A stretch of DNA of 64,000 nucleotides from Sphingomonas sp. (GTDB taxonomy: Bacteria > Pseudomonadota > Alphaproteobacteria > Sphingomonadales > Sphingomonadaceae). Location: NCBI RefSeq assembly GCF_025353885.1, contig NZ_JANXNX010000062.1, positions 1 through 64,000 on the forward strand. Reading direction: 5' to 3'. Each line of letters starts with the position of its first letter. The first letter of the stretch is position 1. The position numbers were made by a program, and so were the translations under genes. Under the pieces are notes generated by a model. That model made no database searches and was not told where the DNA came from. It saw only the letters and a list, made by a program, of their open reading frames with translations. Positions 25,865-35,030 of the stretch are shown one piece after another.

Positions 25865-26667
25865 ATGGTCGGCTAAACGGCAAGACAGCGATTGTCACCG
25901 GCGCGGGATCGGGCATCGGACGCGCCACCGCCATCCTGTTTGCAAGCGAAGGGGCTCGCGTCTTGATCGGCGACGTGTCCGATGCCATTCATGCAACCGC
26001 GCGCGTGATTGCGGCGGCGGGCGGCACGGTCACGGCCGTGCAAATGGATGCAGGGTCGGAGGACGATGTTGCGTCGCTGGTCGCAACCGCGATTGCCGAA
26101 TATGACGCCGTCGATGTCGCCTATGCCAATGCCGGGATTTCGGGCGGGATGCCGGGCATTTTCGACCTGACCGTCAATGATTGGACTGAGATTCTGCGCG
26201 TCAACCTAATCGGCCCATGGCTGATGGTGAAGCATGCGGGACGCGCCATGATGGAGGCAGGGCGCGGCGGCTCGATCATCTGCACCGCCAGCGTTGCCGG
26301 GTTGCGCTCGGGCGCGGGCGGCCCCGCCTATTCGGCATCGAAGGCCGGGGTGATCAACCTGGTGCAGACCAGCGCGCAGCAGCTTTCGGGAACCAATGTG
26401 CGCGTCAACGCCATTTGTCCGGGCCTGGTCGAAAGCGGGATGACCGAACGGACGTTCACCTATGCGCGGGAAAAAGGCGTGATGGACAGAGTCGGTCGCC
26501 TGAACCCGCTACGCCGTGCGGGGCAACCGATAGAAATCGCGCAAACCGCGCTGTTCCTGGCGTCTGACGCATCGAGCTATATCAACGGGCAGGCCATCGT
26601 CGTCGATGGCGGGCTGTCGACCTCACACCCTGTCACGCGGCAGGAAACCGGAAAGACCGCAGTATGA
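25861..26667 (+). CDS. SDR-family oxidoreductase
   Basis: Short-chain dehydrogenase of 268 residues starting at the ATG that overlaps the kinase stop (ATGA); the track start 30 bp earlier is inside the kinase gene. Cofactor motif '[10 protein letters not shown]' is followed by Asp after strand 2 ('IGDVSDA'), suggesting NAD(H). 'ANAGISGG' replaces the usual NNAG, the catalytic Ser is in 'CTASVAG' and Tyr/Lys are in 'YSASK'. A C-terminal '[12 protein letters not shown]' is typical of beta-ketoacyl reductase-like SDRs. It is coupled to the serine hydrolase downstream by a 4-bp overlap. Probably a hydroxyacyl or ring-alcohol dehydrogenase in this catabolic operon. Confidence 0.9.
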   Translation: MNGRLNGKTAIVTGAGSGIGRATAILFASEGARVLIGDVSDAIHATARVIAAAGGTVTAVQMDAGSEDDVASLVATAIAEYDAVDVAYANAGISGGMPGIFDLTVNDWTEILRVNLIGPWLMVKHAGRAMMEAGRGGSIICTASVAGLRSGAGGPAYSASKAGVINLVQTSAQQLSGTNVRVNAICPGLVESGMTERTFTYAREKGVMDRVGRLNPLRRAGQPIEIAQTALFLASDASSYINGQAIVVDGGLSTSHPVTRQETGKTAV

Positions 26668-27887
26668 TGCCAACCGTATCCGACCCGCACGAACTTGGTT
26701 TTGACGGCGAACGGCTGGCGCGGATCGACGAATTGCTCGCCACCAAATATATCGGCGGAGGGCGCATTCCCCACGCCGCGCTGCTAATCGGGCGCGGCGA
26801 CGAGGTTGCGCATCTGTCGGTGATGGGTGACGCGCGTGCCGGTGAAGCGCTGCAGGCAGACGCAATCTTTCGCATCGCATCGATGACCAAGCCGATCACC
26901 AGCATCGCCTTCATGCAGTTGGTCGAACGCGGCAAGGTCGCGCTGTCCGATCCGGTTGCGAAGTTCCTGCCGGAATTTGCAGACATTGGCGTGTTCGTCA
27001 GTGGCGGCGGCAACACGCCGTTCAAGACACGTCCTCCCGCCTCGCCGATGCGAATGATCGACCTGTTGCGCCACACGTCGGGGCTAACCTATAGTTTCCA
27101 GGAGCGCTCGAATATCGACGCCGCGTATCGCAAGGCCGGATTCGAACGGTTCGACGGCGGGACGCTTGACGAGATGGTGGCAGCGCTAGGGCAATTGCCA
27201 ATCGAATTCGATCCCGGTTCGGCATGGAATTATTCGGTCGCGACCGACGTCCTGGGGGCAGTGGTGCAGCGCGTCTCAGGCCAGTCGCTTGATGCCTATT
27301 TTGCCGAACATATCCTGGGGCCGCTGGCCATGGTCGACACCGGTTTCCAGGTGCCCGCCGATAAGCTGGCGCGCGTGCCCGACTGTTACGTCTGGGATCC
27401 GGTCACGCGCATGAAACTGTACGACCCGGGCGAAGGCACGGCCTGGGGCAAGGCTCCGAAACTACTTTCGGGCGGCGGCGGCCTGACCTCCACGATCGGC
27501 GACTATCACCGGTTTGCGCGGATGCTGTTAAACGGTGGCGAGCTGGACGGGGCCCGCATTGTGGCGCCACACACGCTGAAACTGATGACGGCAAACCACC
27601 TGCCCGGCGGTCGCGACCTGACGCAAATGTCGAAATCACTTTTCAGCGAGGCCGAGAACGCGGGTGCCGGTTTCGGGCTTGGTTTTGCCACCGTGATCGA
27701 CCCTGCCGCAACGATGCTGCCGGGCAATGCGGGTGAGTTTTATTGGGGCGGGATGTTTTCGACCGGGTTTTTCGTCGATCCGGTGGACGACGTTATCATG
27801 GTGTTCATGACGCAATTGATGCCGTCGAACGCCTATCCGGTCCGTCGCGAACTGAAGACAATGCTTTACTCGGCCCTGATCGGCTGA
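26664..27887 (+). CDS. Serine hydrolase, class C beta-lactamase-like esterase (EstB type)
   Basis: A 407-residue member of the serine beta-lactamase-like superfamily without a signal peptide, so probably a cytosolic esterase or lactonase rather than a resistance enzyme. The nucleophile motif SxxK is 'IASMTKPIT', the Tyr motif is '[11 protein letters not shown]' and the late beta-strand motif is '[13 protein letters not shown]' in place of KTG. It is the penultimate gene of the rightward acyl-CoA operon, overlapping the SDR. In this setting it may open a lactone or release an acid from an ester at the head of the pathway; that role is inference. Confidence 0.88.
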   Translation: MMPTVSDPHELGFDGERLARIDELLATKYIGGGRIPHAALLIGRGDEVAHLSVMGDARAGEALQADAIFRIASMTKPITSIAFMQLVERGKVALSDPVAKFLPEFADIGVFVSGGGNTPFKTRPPASPMRMIDLLRHTSGLTYSFQERSNIDAAYRKAGFERFDGGTLDEMVAALGQLPIEFDPGSAWNYSVATDVLGAVVQRVSGQSLDAYFAEHILGPLAMVDTGFQVPADKLARVPDCYVWDPVTRMKLYDPGEGTAWGKAPKLLSGGGGLTSTIGDYHRFARMLLNGGELDGARIVAPHTLKLMTANHLPGGRDLTQMSKSLFSEAENAGAGFGLGFATVIDPAATMLPGNAGEFYWGGMFSTGFFVDPVDDVIMVFMTQLMPSNAYPVRRELKTMLYSALIG

Positions 27888-27903
27888 AACACGGAGAATG
27901 ACC

Positions 27904-29931
27904 ATGACATCACCCATTTCGACCGAGCGCCATGAAGATGTCCTCGTCATCGTTTCGAACAATCCTCCGGTCAACGCGCTGGGTGCCGATGTCCGCATCG
28001 GCCTGGACGCCGGGATCAGGGAAGCGCTGGCCGACGACAATATCAAGGCAATTGTAATCCGTTGCGACGGACGTACCTTTTTTGCGGGCGCGGACATCAC
28101 CGAGTTCACCAAGGCACCGGTCGAACCCGGCCTGCCCGAAGTGGTCAACACGATAGAGGCTTCGACCAAACCGGTTATCGCGGCTATTCACGGCACCGCG
28201 CTCGGCGGCGGATGCGAGATTACGCTGGGCTGTCATTACCGCATCGCCGTCCCCTCGGCCAAGATGGGCACGCCCGAGGTCAAGCTTGGACTGTTGCCGG
28301 GTGCCGGTGGCACCCAGCGCCTGCCACGCGTGGCGGGTATCGAGGCGGCGGTGGAAATGTGCGCGACGGGGACCCCGATCGGCATGAAAAAGGCGCTCGA
28401 GATCGGGCTGATCGACCGGATGGCGGGCGAGGACATGCTCGTGGCCGACGCGATCGCCTTTGCACGCGAGATGATTGCACAGGGGCCGAGACCCTCTCGT
28501 GCGCTGCCGGTGAAGGGCAACGTCGCGGCCATTGCGGACTTTGCCAAGGCCAATGCGCGCAAGTTCCGCGGGTTCGACGCACCAGCCGCCAACATCGCTT
28601 GCGTCGAGGCAGCCACCCGGCTGTCCTTCGACGAGGGACTGGCGTTCGAACGCGCGGAGTTCTTAAAGCTGATCATGGGCGTCCAGTCGGCTGCCCAGCG
28701 CCACATCTTTTTCGCCGAACGCCAAGCTCAGAAGATCGACGGCCTCGCGCCCGACGTCCAGCCCCGGACCATCAACCGCGTCGGCGTGATCGGCGCGGGC
28801 ACGATGGGCGGCGGGATTTCGATGAATTTCCTGAGCGCAGGCGTCGCCGTGACGATCGTCGAGATGAAGCAGGATGCGCTCGACAAGGGCACCGGCATCA
28901 TGCGCAAAAACTATGAGGCGAGCGCCGCCAAGGGACGCATCACGCCAGCGCAGGTCGAGAGTGCCATGGGGCTATTAAAGGCCACCCTGGCGCTGGAGGA
29001 TCTCAGCGACTGCGACCTCATTATCGAGGCCGTATATGAAGACATGGGCGTTAAAAAGGAAATTTTTGGCAAGCTCGACAAGATTTGCAAGCCGGGCGCA
29101 ATCCTTGCGTCAAACACCAGCTACCTCGACATCGACGAGATTGCCGCCAGCACCAGTCGACCGCAGGATGTGCTGGGAATGCACTTCTTTTCTCCGGCCA
29201 ATGTCATGAAACTGCTTGAGGTCGTTCGCGGGGCAAAGACGGCTCCCGACGCCCTGATGACGGCGATGGGACTGGCCAAGAAGATTGGCAAGGTCGCGGT
29301 GGTCGCAGGCGTGTGCGATGGGTTTATCGGCAACCGGATGCTAAAACCGCGCCAGCTTGAAGCGATGAAGTTGCTGATGGAAGGTGCGACGCCCGACCAG
29401 GTCGACCGGGTGCATGTCGCGTTTGGAATGCCGATGGGGCCATTCCAGATGGCCGACCTCGCGGGTGTCGATATTGGCTGGCACCGCGACCCAACGCGGA
29501 TCGAGAACATCCGCGATGCACTCGCGGCCGTTGGTCGCTGGGGGCAAAAGACCGGCAAGGGATTTTACGACTATGACGAAAAGCGCAACCCGACACCGTC
29601 ATCCGAGACACAGGCCATTATCGACGATTTTTCGGCCAAGGCAGGCCTGACCAAGCGCGAGATCGGTGATCAGGAAATTATCGAACGGACCCTCTACACG
29701 ATGGTCAATGAAGGTGCGCTGATTCTTGAAGAAGGCATGGCGCAGCGGGCGTCGGACATCGATGTCGTCTGGATCTATGGCTATGGATGGCCCGTCTATC
29801 GTGGCGGGCCGATGTTTTGGGCCGACACCGAAGGCAATGACAAGATCGTTGCGGGGCTTGAGAAGAATGGCTTCGAGGTCGCAGCGTCATTGAAAAAACT
29901 TGCCGAGACCAAAGGGCGGTTCAACCGGTAA
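27904..29931 (+). CDS. fadB: Bifunctional enoyl-CoA hydratase / 3-hydroxyacyl-CoA dehydrogenase
   Basis: Multifunctional beta-oxidation protein of about 675 residues. The crotonase domain (residues 1-190) shows '[13 protein letters not shown]' and '[20 protein letters not shown]', forming the oxyanion hole. The NAD-binding domain begins at '[15 protein letters not shown]'. The dehydrogenase catalytic His is in '[17 protein letters not shown]', and the C-terminal 3HCDH repeats include 'GFIGNRML' and '[11 protein letters not shown]'. GGAG at 27893-27896 is spaced correctly for the ATG at 27904 and is too close for 27898, so I use 27904. It would complete hydration and oxidation of enoyl-CoA made by the dehydrogenases of this region. 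No thiolase gene is nearby. Confidence 0.94.
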   Translation: MTSPISTERHEDVLVIVSNNPPVNALGADVRIGLDAGIREALADDNIKAIVIRCDGRTFFAGADITEFTKAPVEPGLPEVVNTIEASTKPVIAAIHGTALGGGCEITLGCHYRIAVPSAKMGTPEVKLGLLPGAGGTQRLPRVAGIEAAVEMCATGTPIGMKKALEIGLIDRMAGEDMLVADAIAFAREMIAQGPRPSRALPVKGNVAAIADFAKANARKFRGFDAPAANIACVEAATRLSFDEGLAFERAEFLKLIMGVQSAAQRHIFFAERQAQKIDGLAPDVQPRTINRVGVIGAGTMGGGISMNFLSAGVAVTIVEMKQDALDKGTGIMRKNYEASAAKGRITPAQVESAMGLLKATLALEDLSDCDLIIEAVYEDMGVKKEIFGKLDKICKPGAILASNTSYLDIDEIAASTSRPQDVLGMHFFSPANVMKLLEVVRGAKTAPDALMTAMGLAKKIGKVAVVAGVCDGFIGNRMLKPRQLEAMKLLMEGATPDQVDRVHVAFGMPMGPFQMADLAGVDIGWHRDPTRIENIRDALAAVGRWGQKTGKGFYDYDEKRNPTPSSETQAIIDDFSAKAGLTKREIGDQEIIERTLYTMVNEGALILEEGMAQRASDIDVVWIYGYGWPVYRGGPMFWADTEGNDKIVAGLEKNGFEVAASLKKLAETKGRFNR

Positions 29932-30146
29932 TACCCGCGCCGGGATATGGCGCATTTCGACCGGCAAGTCTGGCGGGCCCTACGGGGCTCGCCGACTAAG
30001 TCGCCAAGAATGTCCAAACTTTCACGGCATTATTCGCTTCGTCCTGTCGGTCGCGCGACTCATCGCGGGCCAGAGGCCCGGTCTATTTCCTATTAACACT
30101 TTGCCCGTCACTAAGGTTCCAGCGACACGCAAGGGGGTTACCAATA

Positions 30147-30680
30147 GTGCGGTTTTTGGCACCGATTATCGGAATGGGCGTGTTTGTGCTCTCGATCCTG
30201 ACACCCGCACCCGCTCATGCCCAATTCTATCAATGCGTCGCCTATGCGCGTGAAGTTACCGGCATGGAAATCCGTGGCAATGCCAACACATGGTGGGGTC
30301 AGGCCGAGGGTCGTTTCCAGCGTGGCAAAGCCCCGAAGGCCGGTGCGATACTCGCATTCAAGTCGGCGCGGGGGATGCCTGCAGGTCATGTCGCTGTCGT
30401 AGCGCAAGTCGTCAGCGACCGGGAAGTCCTGCTCGACCACGCAAACTGGTCGCGCCCCGGCGCGGTCGAACGTGGCGTTCGCGCAGTCGACGTTTCGCCA
30501 GAGGGCGACTGGAGCCAAGTCCGCGTCTGGTACGCCGGCATAGGCGACCTCGGCACGCGGACCAATCCGACGTTTGGCTTCATCTATCCCGGCACGCGCC
30601 CGACTCCTGTCTATGCAGAAGCGGACCGAGGGCCGCTGGTCAGCCAAGATGTTGTCCAGATGGCGATGCTCGGACGCTGA
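30147..30680 (+). CDS. Exported CHAP-domain peptidoglycan amidase/peptidase
   Basis: A 177-residue secreted protein with a signal peptide ending 'APAHA'. The CHAP domain follows at once: the nucleophile Cys is in 'FYQCVAYAREVTG', the His is in 'PAGHVAVVAQV' and a polar residue lies in 'LLDHANW'. Enzymes of this type cut peptidoglycan cross-links or amide bonds. The family is common in sphingomonads as a stand-alone periplasmic protein. Start is GTG with an aaggggg box 10 bp upstream. It is convergent with the DUF3297 gene. The 215 bp upstream hold no recognisable regulatory element. Confidence 0.88.
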   Translation: MRFLAPIIGMGVFVLSILTPAPAHAQFYQCVAYAREVTGMEIRGNANTWWGQAEGRFQRGKAPKAGAILAFKSARGMPAGHVAVVAQVVSDREVLLDHANWSRPGAVERGVRAVDVSPEGDWSQVRVWYAGIGDLGTRTNPTFGFIYPGTRPTPVYAEADRGPLVSQDVVQMAMLGR

Positions 30681-30740
30681 ACTTGGCGTTGGGCAGGGTT
30701 TCAACCCTTCCCCGCCACCCCGAAACGCCTTCTGATTACA

Positions 30741-31055
30741 CTATTCGAGCTTGCTCACAGTGACGGCGGTATCATCTCCAGCCGGGCTCTCGGCCTCGGA
30801 GGTATCAGCCGCCTTGTCCGCGTCGAGATACCAGACCTCGATCGGGCCGGTCAGCTTGATTGTCAGTGGATTGCCCTTGCGATCGACCTTCTTGCCGAGC
30901 GAGACACGGATCCAGCCTTCACTGATGCAATATTCATCGACATCGGTCCGTTCGCTGTCCTTGAACCGAACACCGATACCACGCGCGAGCAGGTCGGCGT
31001 CATGGAACGGGCTTGAAGGATTGATGGCAAGGCGATCGGGTGGTGTGTCTGTCAT
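30741..31055 (-). CDS. DUF3297 family protein
   Basis: A 104-residue cytosolic protein whose N-terminal 80 residues match DUF3297: 'PDRLAINPSSPFHDADLL', 'IGVRFKDSERTDVDEYCISE', 'KVDRKGNPLTIKLTGPIEVW'. The C-terminal 25 residues are acidic and low in complexity ('DTSEAESPAGDD'). The family is small, conserved among proteobacteria and functionally uncharacterised. The gene stands alone between the CHAP gene (convergent) and the PHB-depolymerase-like esterase. Confidence 0.88.
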   Translation of the reverse strand: MTDTPPDRLAINPSSPFHDADLLARGIGVRFKDSERTDVDEYCISEGWIRVSLGKKVDRKGNPLTIKLTGPIEVWYLDADKAADTSEAESPAGDDTAVTVSKLE

Positions 31056-31122
31056 GACCCGCCATGCCCGCGAACCAAGATTATTTCAACACAGCAAAGG
31101 GGCCGCCGATCTGTGACCGGTT

Positions 31123-32253
31123 TTAGCGCAGCAGCCCCGCTGAGCGCAGGGCATCATCGATGACCTTTGCAACGGCACTGACCGCGGGTGGCTTGGGCAG
31201 GACACTGGCGCGCACGGGCTTGGCGAGCGGCACCAGCTTTGCCTTGACAGTTTTGCTGACCGGCAATGCTGATTTCACGGTGCGCGCGGGTGCATCCCCC
31301 AGTCCCCAGAACGCAGCGATATGGCGGGTCGAAAATATCCCAACGTCCAGCATATAGGGTCCGCTGACCCCTCCGCCCGTTGCACCTTCGGGATCCAGCG
31401 GCGTGCCATGGCCCATGCGATCGATACGGAAATCCTCGATAACGACACGGCCTTCTGCGTCGCGCCACGTCCGGCGCGGATGCCCATCGATCGTCTCGAC
31501 TAAGGTCGGCTCGAGAGGCAGGTCATGCAGTGTGCGCCACTGGTCGATCAACAACCCGGCATTGGCCTGATCCACGGTATGGTCCGCGCTTCCGTGCCAG
31601 ACCGACAAGGTTGGCCAAGGTCCCTCATGTGTCGACGCGTCGCGCACCAGCGATCCAAGTTGTGTGGCACCAGGAGCGCCGCTGCCGCGCATCCGGTCGA
31701 AGGCACCCGCCATCGACGTCGCCGAACCATAGGGAATGCCGGCGATAACGGCACCGCTGGCGAAAACATCGGGATACGTCGCCAGCATAACGGCCGCCAT
31801 CGCACCGCCCGCCGACAGTCCGGTTACAAAGACGCGCGCGGGATCAAGGTCGTGCGCGGCGATCATGCCCGCAACCATCTGGCGGATCGACAGGGCCTCC
31901 CCGCCGTCGCGCTGGATATCTTCTGAAACGAACCAGTTGAAACAGAGATTGCCGTTGTTCGCGCGCTGTTGCTCGGGGTAAAGCACGGCAAAACCCTGCT
32001 CGTCCGCAAGCGCAGACCAGCCCGACCCATGGTCATAGGCCGCGCTGCTTTGCGTACAGCCGTGCAGGACAACGACCAGCGGAGCAGACGCCGGCAGGTC
32101 ATCCGGCACATAGACCCGTGCCCGCAGTGCGCCAGGGTTCGACCCGAAGCCGACCATGTCGGACAACCGGTCGGGATGGTTTCCCATCGGATTGGTGTCC
32201 AGCCCCCGAAAAAAGGACAGTCGGGCGATCGTGTCCGACAGATTACGCATCAA
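31123..32253 (-). CDS. PHB-depolymerase-family esterase, no signal peptide
   Basis: A 376-residue alpha/beta hydrolase of the esterase-PHB group. 'VVVLHGCTQSS' forms the oxyanion side, the nucleophile is in 'VTGLSAGGAMAAVML', an Asp occurs in 'WHGSADHTVD' and the His in 'RMGHGTPLD'. No signal peptide is seen, so it is either intracellular or exported by another route. The last 50 residues are rich in Lys, Ala, Val and Pro ('VKAKLVPLAKPVRASVLP') and look like a flexible basic tail. Polyester, feruloyl-ester and other substrates are all possible within the family. No phasin or PHB synthase is nearby. Confidence 0.88.
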   Translation of the reverse strand: MMRNLSDTIARLSFFRGLDTNPMGNHPDRLSDMVGFGSNPGALRARVYVPDDLPASAPLVVVLHGCTQSSAAYDHGSGWSALADEQGFAVLYPEQQRANNGNLCFNWFVSEDIQRDGGEALSIRQMVAGMIAAHDLDPARVFVTGLSAGGAMAAVMLATYPDVFASGAVIAGIPYGSATSMAGAFDRMRGSGAPGATQLGSLVRDASTHEGPWPTLSVWHGSADHTVDQANAGLLIDQWRTLHDLPLEPTLVETIDGHPRRTWRDAEGRVVIEDFRIDRMGHGTPLDPEGATGGGVSGPYMLDVGIFSTRHIAAFWGLGDAPARTVKSALPVSKTVKAKLVPLAKPVRASVLPKPPAVSAVAKVIDDALRSAGLLR

Positions 32254-32346
32254 AAAGTCTCCGGCGAGCAGCCCTCAAACGGACCAGCTCACTCTTCAAC
32301 TCCCGACATAGCGCATCTGTTGCTGCGCTGCACAAGATTTTATCGG

Positions 32347-33144
32347 TTAGTGAACGAATCTGGCGACGACATCGCGATAGGATCGACTGACTTTCACCTG
32401 CGCGCCCGAATCAAGGACGAGGAAACATTCGCCATTGGTATGTGGCTTAACCTGCTTGACGAGGTCGAGGTTGACGATGGTGGAGCGGTGAATGCGCTGG
32501 AACCGGCGCGGGTCGAGACGGCGTTCGAGATCCTTCATCGTCTCACGCAGGATCAGCGTGTTGTCGCCGGTGTAGATGCACATATAGTCACCCGCCGCAT
32601 CGATCCGTTCGATGGAATCCACATCGACGCGGAAAATCTGGCCGCGATCCTTGATGTTGATAAGCTTTTCAAAGCGATTGGCCGCGGGCCCCTCGTTATC
32701 GGCCATTTCTTCGGCGGCATCGGGCGCATGTTCGGTCAGCGCCTCCATCAGGCGACCAGCCTCCTCGACGCCCTTTTTCTCGGCGAGGCGTTGGCGCACA
32801 CGGTCGAGCGTGTCGGCAAGGCGCGCCTCTTCCACCGGTTTCATCAGATAGTCGGTCGCTTGCGCTTCGAACGCCCGGATCGCGTGATCGGAATAGGCAG
32901 TAACGAATACAAAGAGCGGTGGTTCGACTTCCATCAGCCCCGATACAACCGAAAACCCGTCGAAACCCGGCATCTGGATGTCGAGAAACACCAGGTCTGG
33001 CTTATTTGTCTTGATCGACCGGATAGCCTCGCGCCCGTTCATGCAGGTATCGACAATCTCCACGTCGGGATGATTGGCAAGCCTTAGTTCCAGGCCTTGG
33101 ATGGCCAGTTTTTCGTCATCGACCAGTATTGCGCGAATTGTCAT
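32347..33144 (-). CDS. LytTR-family response regulator
   Basis: DNA-binding response regulator of 265 residues. The receiver domain is at 1-125, with acidic pocket 'VDDEKLA', phospho-acceptor Asp in 'LVFLDIQMPG' and conserved Lys in 'YLMKPVEE'. A linker with acidic residues leads to a LytTR domain ('RVDVDSIERIDAAGDYMCI', 'RFQRIHRSTIVNLDLVKQV', 'VSRSYRDVV'). It overlaps the sensor kinase by 4 bp and is surely its partner. LytTR proteins bind paired direct repeats; I could not identify such a site with confidence nearby, so targets are unknown. Confidence 0.94.
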   Translation of the reverse strand: MTIRAILVDDEKLAIQGLELRLANHPDVEIVDTCMNGREAIRSIKTNKPDLVFLDIQMPGFDGFSVVSGLMEVEPPLFVFVTAYSDHAIRAFEAQATDYLMKPVEEARLADTLDRVRQRLAEKKGVEEAGRLMEALTEHAPDAAEEMADNEGPAANRFEKLINIKDRGQIFRVDVDSIERIDAAGDYMCIYTGDNTLILRETMKDLERRLDPRRFQRIHRSTIVNLDLVKQVKPHTNGECFLVLDSGAQVKVSRSYRDVVARFVH

Positions 33145-34235
33145 GCGACCTCTTGGCTAACGTCATCGACTAGGAACGGGATCTCTACCGTCACGATAAA
33201 CCCGCCTTCAGGATTGTTGCGAGCATCGAAACGGTGATCGGGTCCATACGCCTGCGTCAGCCGGTCCCGAATATTGGCAAGGCCGACGCCGGTTGAATAG
33301 CTGGGCCTGACGCTGCCGTCATTCAAGCCCGGACCGGTGTCGGACACGGTGATCTGCACCCGTTCGCCGACCAGCCGCGCAGTAACCGCGATTTCGGCTC
33401 CCTCCTCCATCGGCGTAACAGCGTATTTGATGCCGTTTTCGACCAAAGGTTGTAGCAGGAGCGACGGGATGCGCGCGCGCGCGGCCAGCGGATCAAGATC
33501 GAAGGTCGCTCGCAACCGTTCCTCGAAGCGCATTTTTTCGATGTCGAGATACAGTTTCAGCGTCTCGAACTCCTGGTCGAGCGTCGTCTGAAACTGCGGT
33601 TCGTTGACCAATGTGTAACGCAGGAACGATGACAGACGGCTCAGCATCGCGTTCGCGCGGTCGGTTTGTTTCAGCAGCACCAGCGTCGAGATCGAATTGA
33701 GCGTGTTGAACAGAAAGTGCGGGTTGAGCTGGTAACGCAACATCGCCAGTTGTGCCGATGACGCCGCCCCCTCCAGCTTGAACAGCTGGACGCGCTGGTC
33801 CTCGGCAATCAAGAAGAAATTGATGCCGTAATAGAGCGCGGACCACGCGCCCAATAGCAAACCGTCGATCAGCACCGAAGCCAGCAGCAACGCGCCCTCG
33901 AACGCGCCACCACGATTGACCATCGAGAAAACAAATGCGTCGATTACCGAATAGGCGGCCAGCGCGAGCACGACCGCCGCCAGCGATCCCGTCCAGATGA
34001 CAATGGGGGGCTTGCGGATCAGCAGGCGAAAGGCCGCGGCAATGACAAGGGTCAGCGAATAGCCGGTGGCAGCGGACACCAGCACCGGGATAAAGAACGA
34101 AATGCTCATCCCGTTTGCAACGCCCTGCGCCGCGCGCAACAGTAGGTATCCGCTCCACCCCGCCCCCTGGAGCATCCAGAATGCACGGTTCTTGTCGTCG
34201 AAAAATGTTTGCGGGCGAGGTTGAACGGTAGCCAT
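33141..34235 (-). CDS. LytS-type sensor histidine kinase
   Basis: Membrane sensor of 364 residues. The N-terminal 150 residues hold four or five transmembrane helices with no recognisable ligand domain. The His-kinase motif 'LNPHFLFNTLNSISTLVLL' of the LytS/YehU group follows. The ATPase domain shows an N-box 'LVENGIKYAV', G1 'SDTGPGL' and G2 'GVGLANIRDRL'. It is co-transcribed with, and translationally coupled to, the LytTR regulator. No transporter or lytic gene lies in the same operon, so the signal is not indicated by context. Confidence 0.93.
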   Translation of the reverse strand: MATVQPRPQTFFDDKNRAFWMLQGAGWSGYLLLRAAQGVANGMSISFFIPVLVSAATGYSLTLVIAAAFRLLIRKPPIVIWTGSLAAVVLALAAYSVIDAFVFSMVNRGGAFEGALLLASVLIDGLLLGAWSALYYGINFFLIAEDQRVQLFKLEGAASSAQLAMLRYQLNPHFLFNTLNSISTLVLLKQTDRANAMLSRLSSFLRYTLVNEPQFQTTLDQEFETLKLYLDIEKMRFEERLRATFDLDPLAARARIPSLLLQPLVENGIKYAVTPMEEGAEIAVTARLVGERVQITVSDTGPGLNDGSVRPSYSTGVGLANIRDRLTQAYGPDHRFDARNNPEGGFIVTVEIPFLVDDVSQEVA

Positions 34236-34348
34236 CGGGCGGACGCTAGCGTTTTCAGACGCGCGGGGGAACCGTTGACCCCGCGATCAAGAACTAGTGA
34301 CAAATCGCTGCGTCAGGGGTTATTCTGAAGCAGGATAGGAGAGCCGAG

Positions 34349-34975
34349 ATGGCCGATAGCGACTGTCGAACGAACATGGGGCCGACCCATGCTGGAAAAC
34401 CCCATGCCGGGTTTCGTAATTTTGAGGAAAGTACGCAGGAGGACTGGTCACTGATCGGACAGCATTTCCGGAGCTTTGCGGGCGGACTTGCCGATCGCGT
34501 CTTGCGACATCTGATGCTGCTTGATGGGGATTATGGCGGGTTTCCAATCGATCGGCTCCAGCACAGCCTGCAGACTGCGACCCGCGCGCATCGCGACGGT
34601 CGGGGAGAGAGCTATGTCGTCATGGCGCTGTTGCACGACATCGGCGATACGCTGGGCAGCTATAATCATCCCGATATCGGCGCCGCCATCGTCAAGCCAT
34701 TCGTCACCGAGGAGGAGCATTGGATTTGCGCCCAGCATGGTGTTTTCCAGGGCTATTATTATTTCCATTTCCTGGGCGGAGACCGCGACGCGCGCGAGGC
34801 GTTCCGCGACCACCCGCATTTCGCCGCCTGTGAACTTTTTTGCCGGGAGTATGACCAGGCCGCGTTCGACCCCGACTATGACACCGAACCGCTGGACTTT
34901 TTCGAGCCGATGCTGCGCCGGGTGCTGGCACGGCCGGTCAATGGAATGATGGCGAGGGTTGTGACGGAAAGCTGA
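34349..34975 (+). CDS. HD-domain metalloprotein (PhnZ/MIOX-like group)
   Basis: A 208-residue HD-superfamily protein. Metal ligands are visible in order: His in 'IDRLQHSLQTATRA', HD in 'ALLHDIGDTLGSYNH', His in 'WICAQHGVFQGYYYFHF' and Asp in 'REYDQAAFDPDYDTEPL'. The extra Asn-His after the HD and the 'HGxFQGYYYFH' block go beyond a simple HD phosphohydrolase and resemble the small group related to PhnZ and myo-inositol oxygenase, which hold two irons. The reaction is unknown. The start has a good ribosome site (taggagag). Monocistronic; no phosphonate or inositol genes are nearby. Confidence 0.8.
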   Translation: MADSDCRTNMGPTHAGKPHAGFRNFEESTQEDWSLIGQHFRSFAGGLADRVLRHLMLLDGDYGGFPIDRLQHSLQTATRAHRDGRGESYVVMALLHDIGDTLGSYNHPDIGAAIVKPFVTEEEHWICAQHGVFQGYYYFHFLGGDRDAREAFRDHPHFAACELFCREYDQAAFDPDYDTEPLDFFEPMLRRVLARPVNGMMARVVTES

Positions 34976-34981
34976 AACAAA

Positions 34982-35012
34982 GACCGCCGCCCCCGGATTG
35001 AGAGCGGCGGTC
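34982..35012 (-). terminator. Rho-independent terminator for the leftward receptor pseudogene
   Basis: Inverted repeat with 9-bp perfect arms (gaccgccgc / gcggcggtc) and a 13-nt loop. On the minus strand it is followed by TTTGTTTC, so it terminates leftward transcripts from the TonB-receptor remnant. It may also serve the convergent HD gene. Confidence 0.7.
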
Positions 35013-35030
35013 CCATACACGGGTCGATCT

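Noticed and set aside
26664-27887. Class C beta-lactamase (resistance)
   Set aside because: SxxK and Tyr motifs are shared, but there is no signal peptide and no KTG motif; EstB-type esterase fits better.
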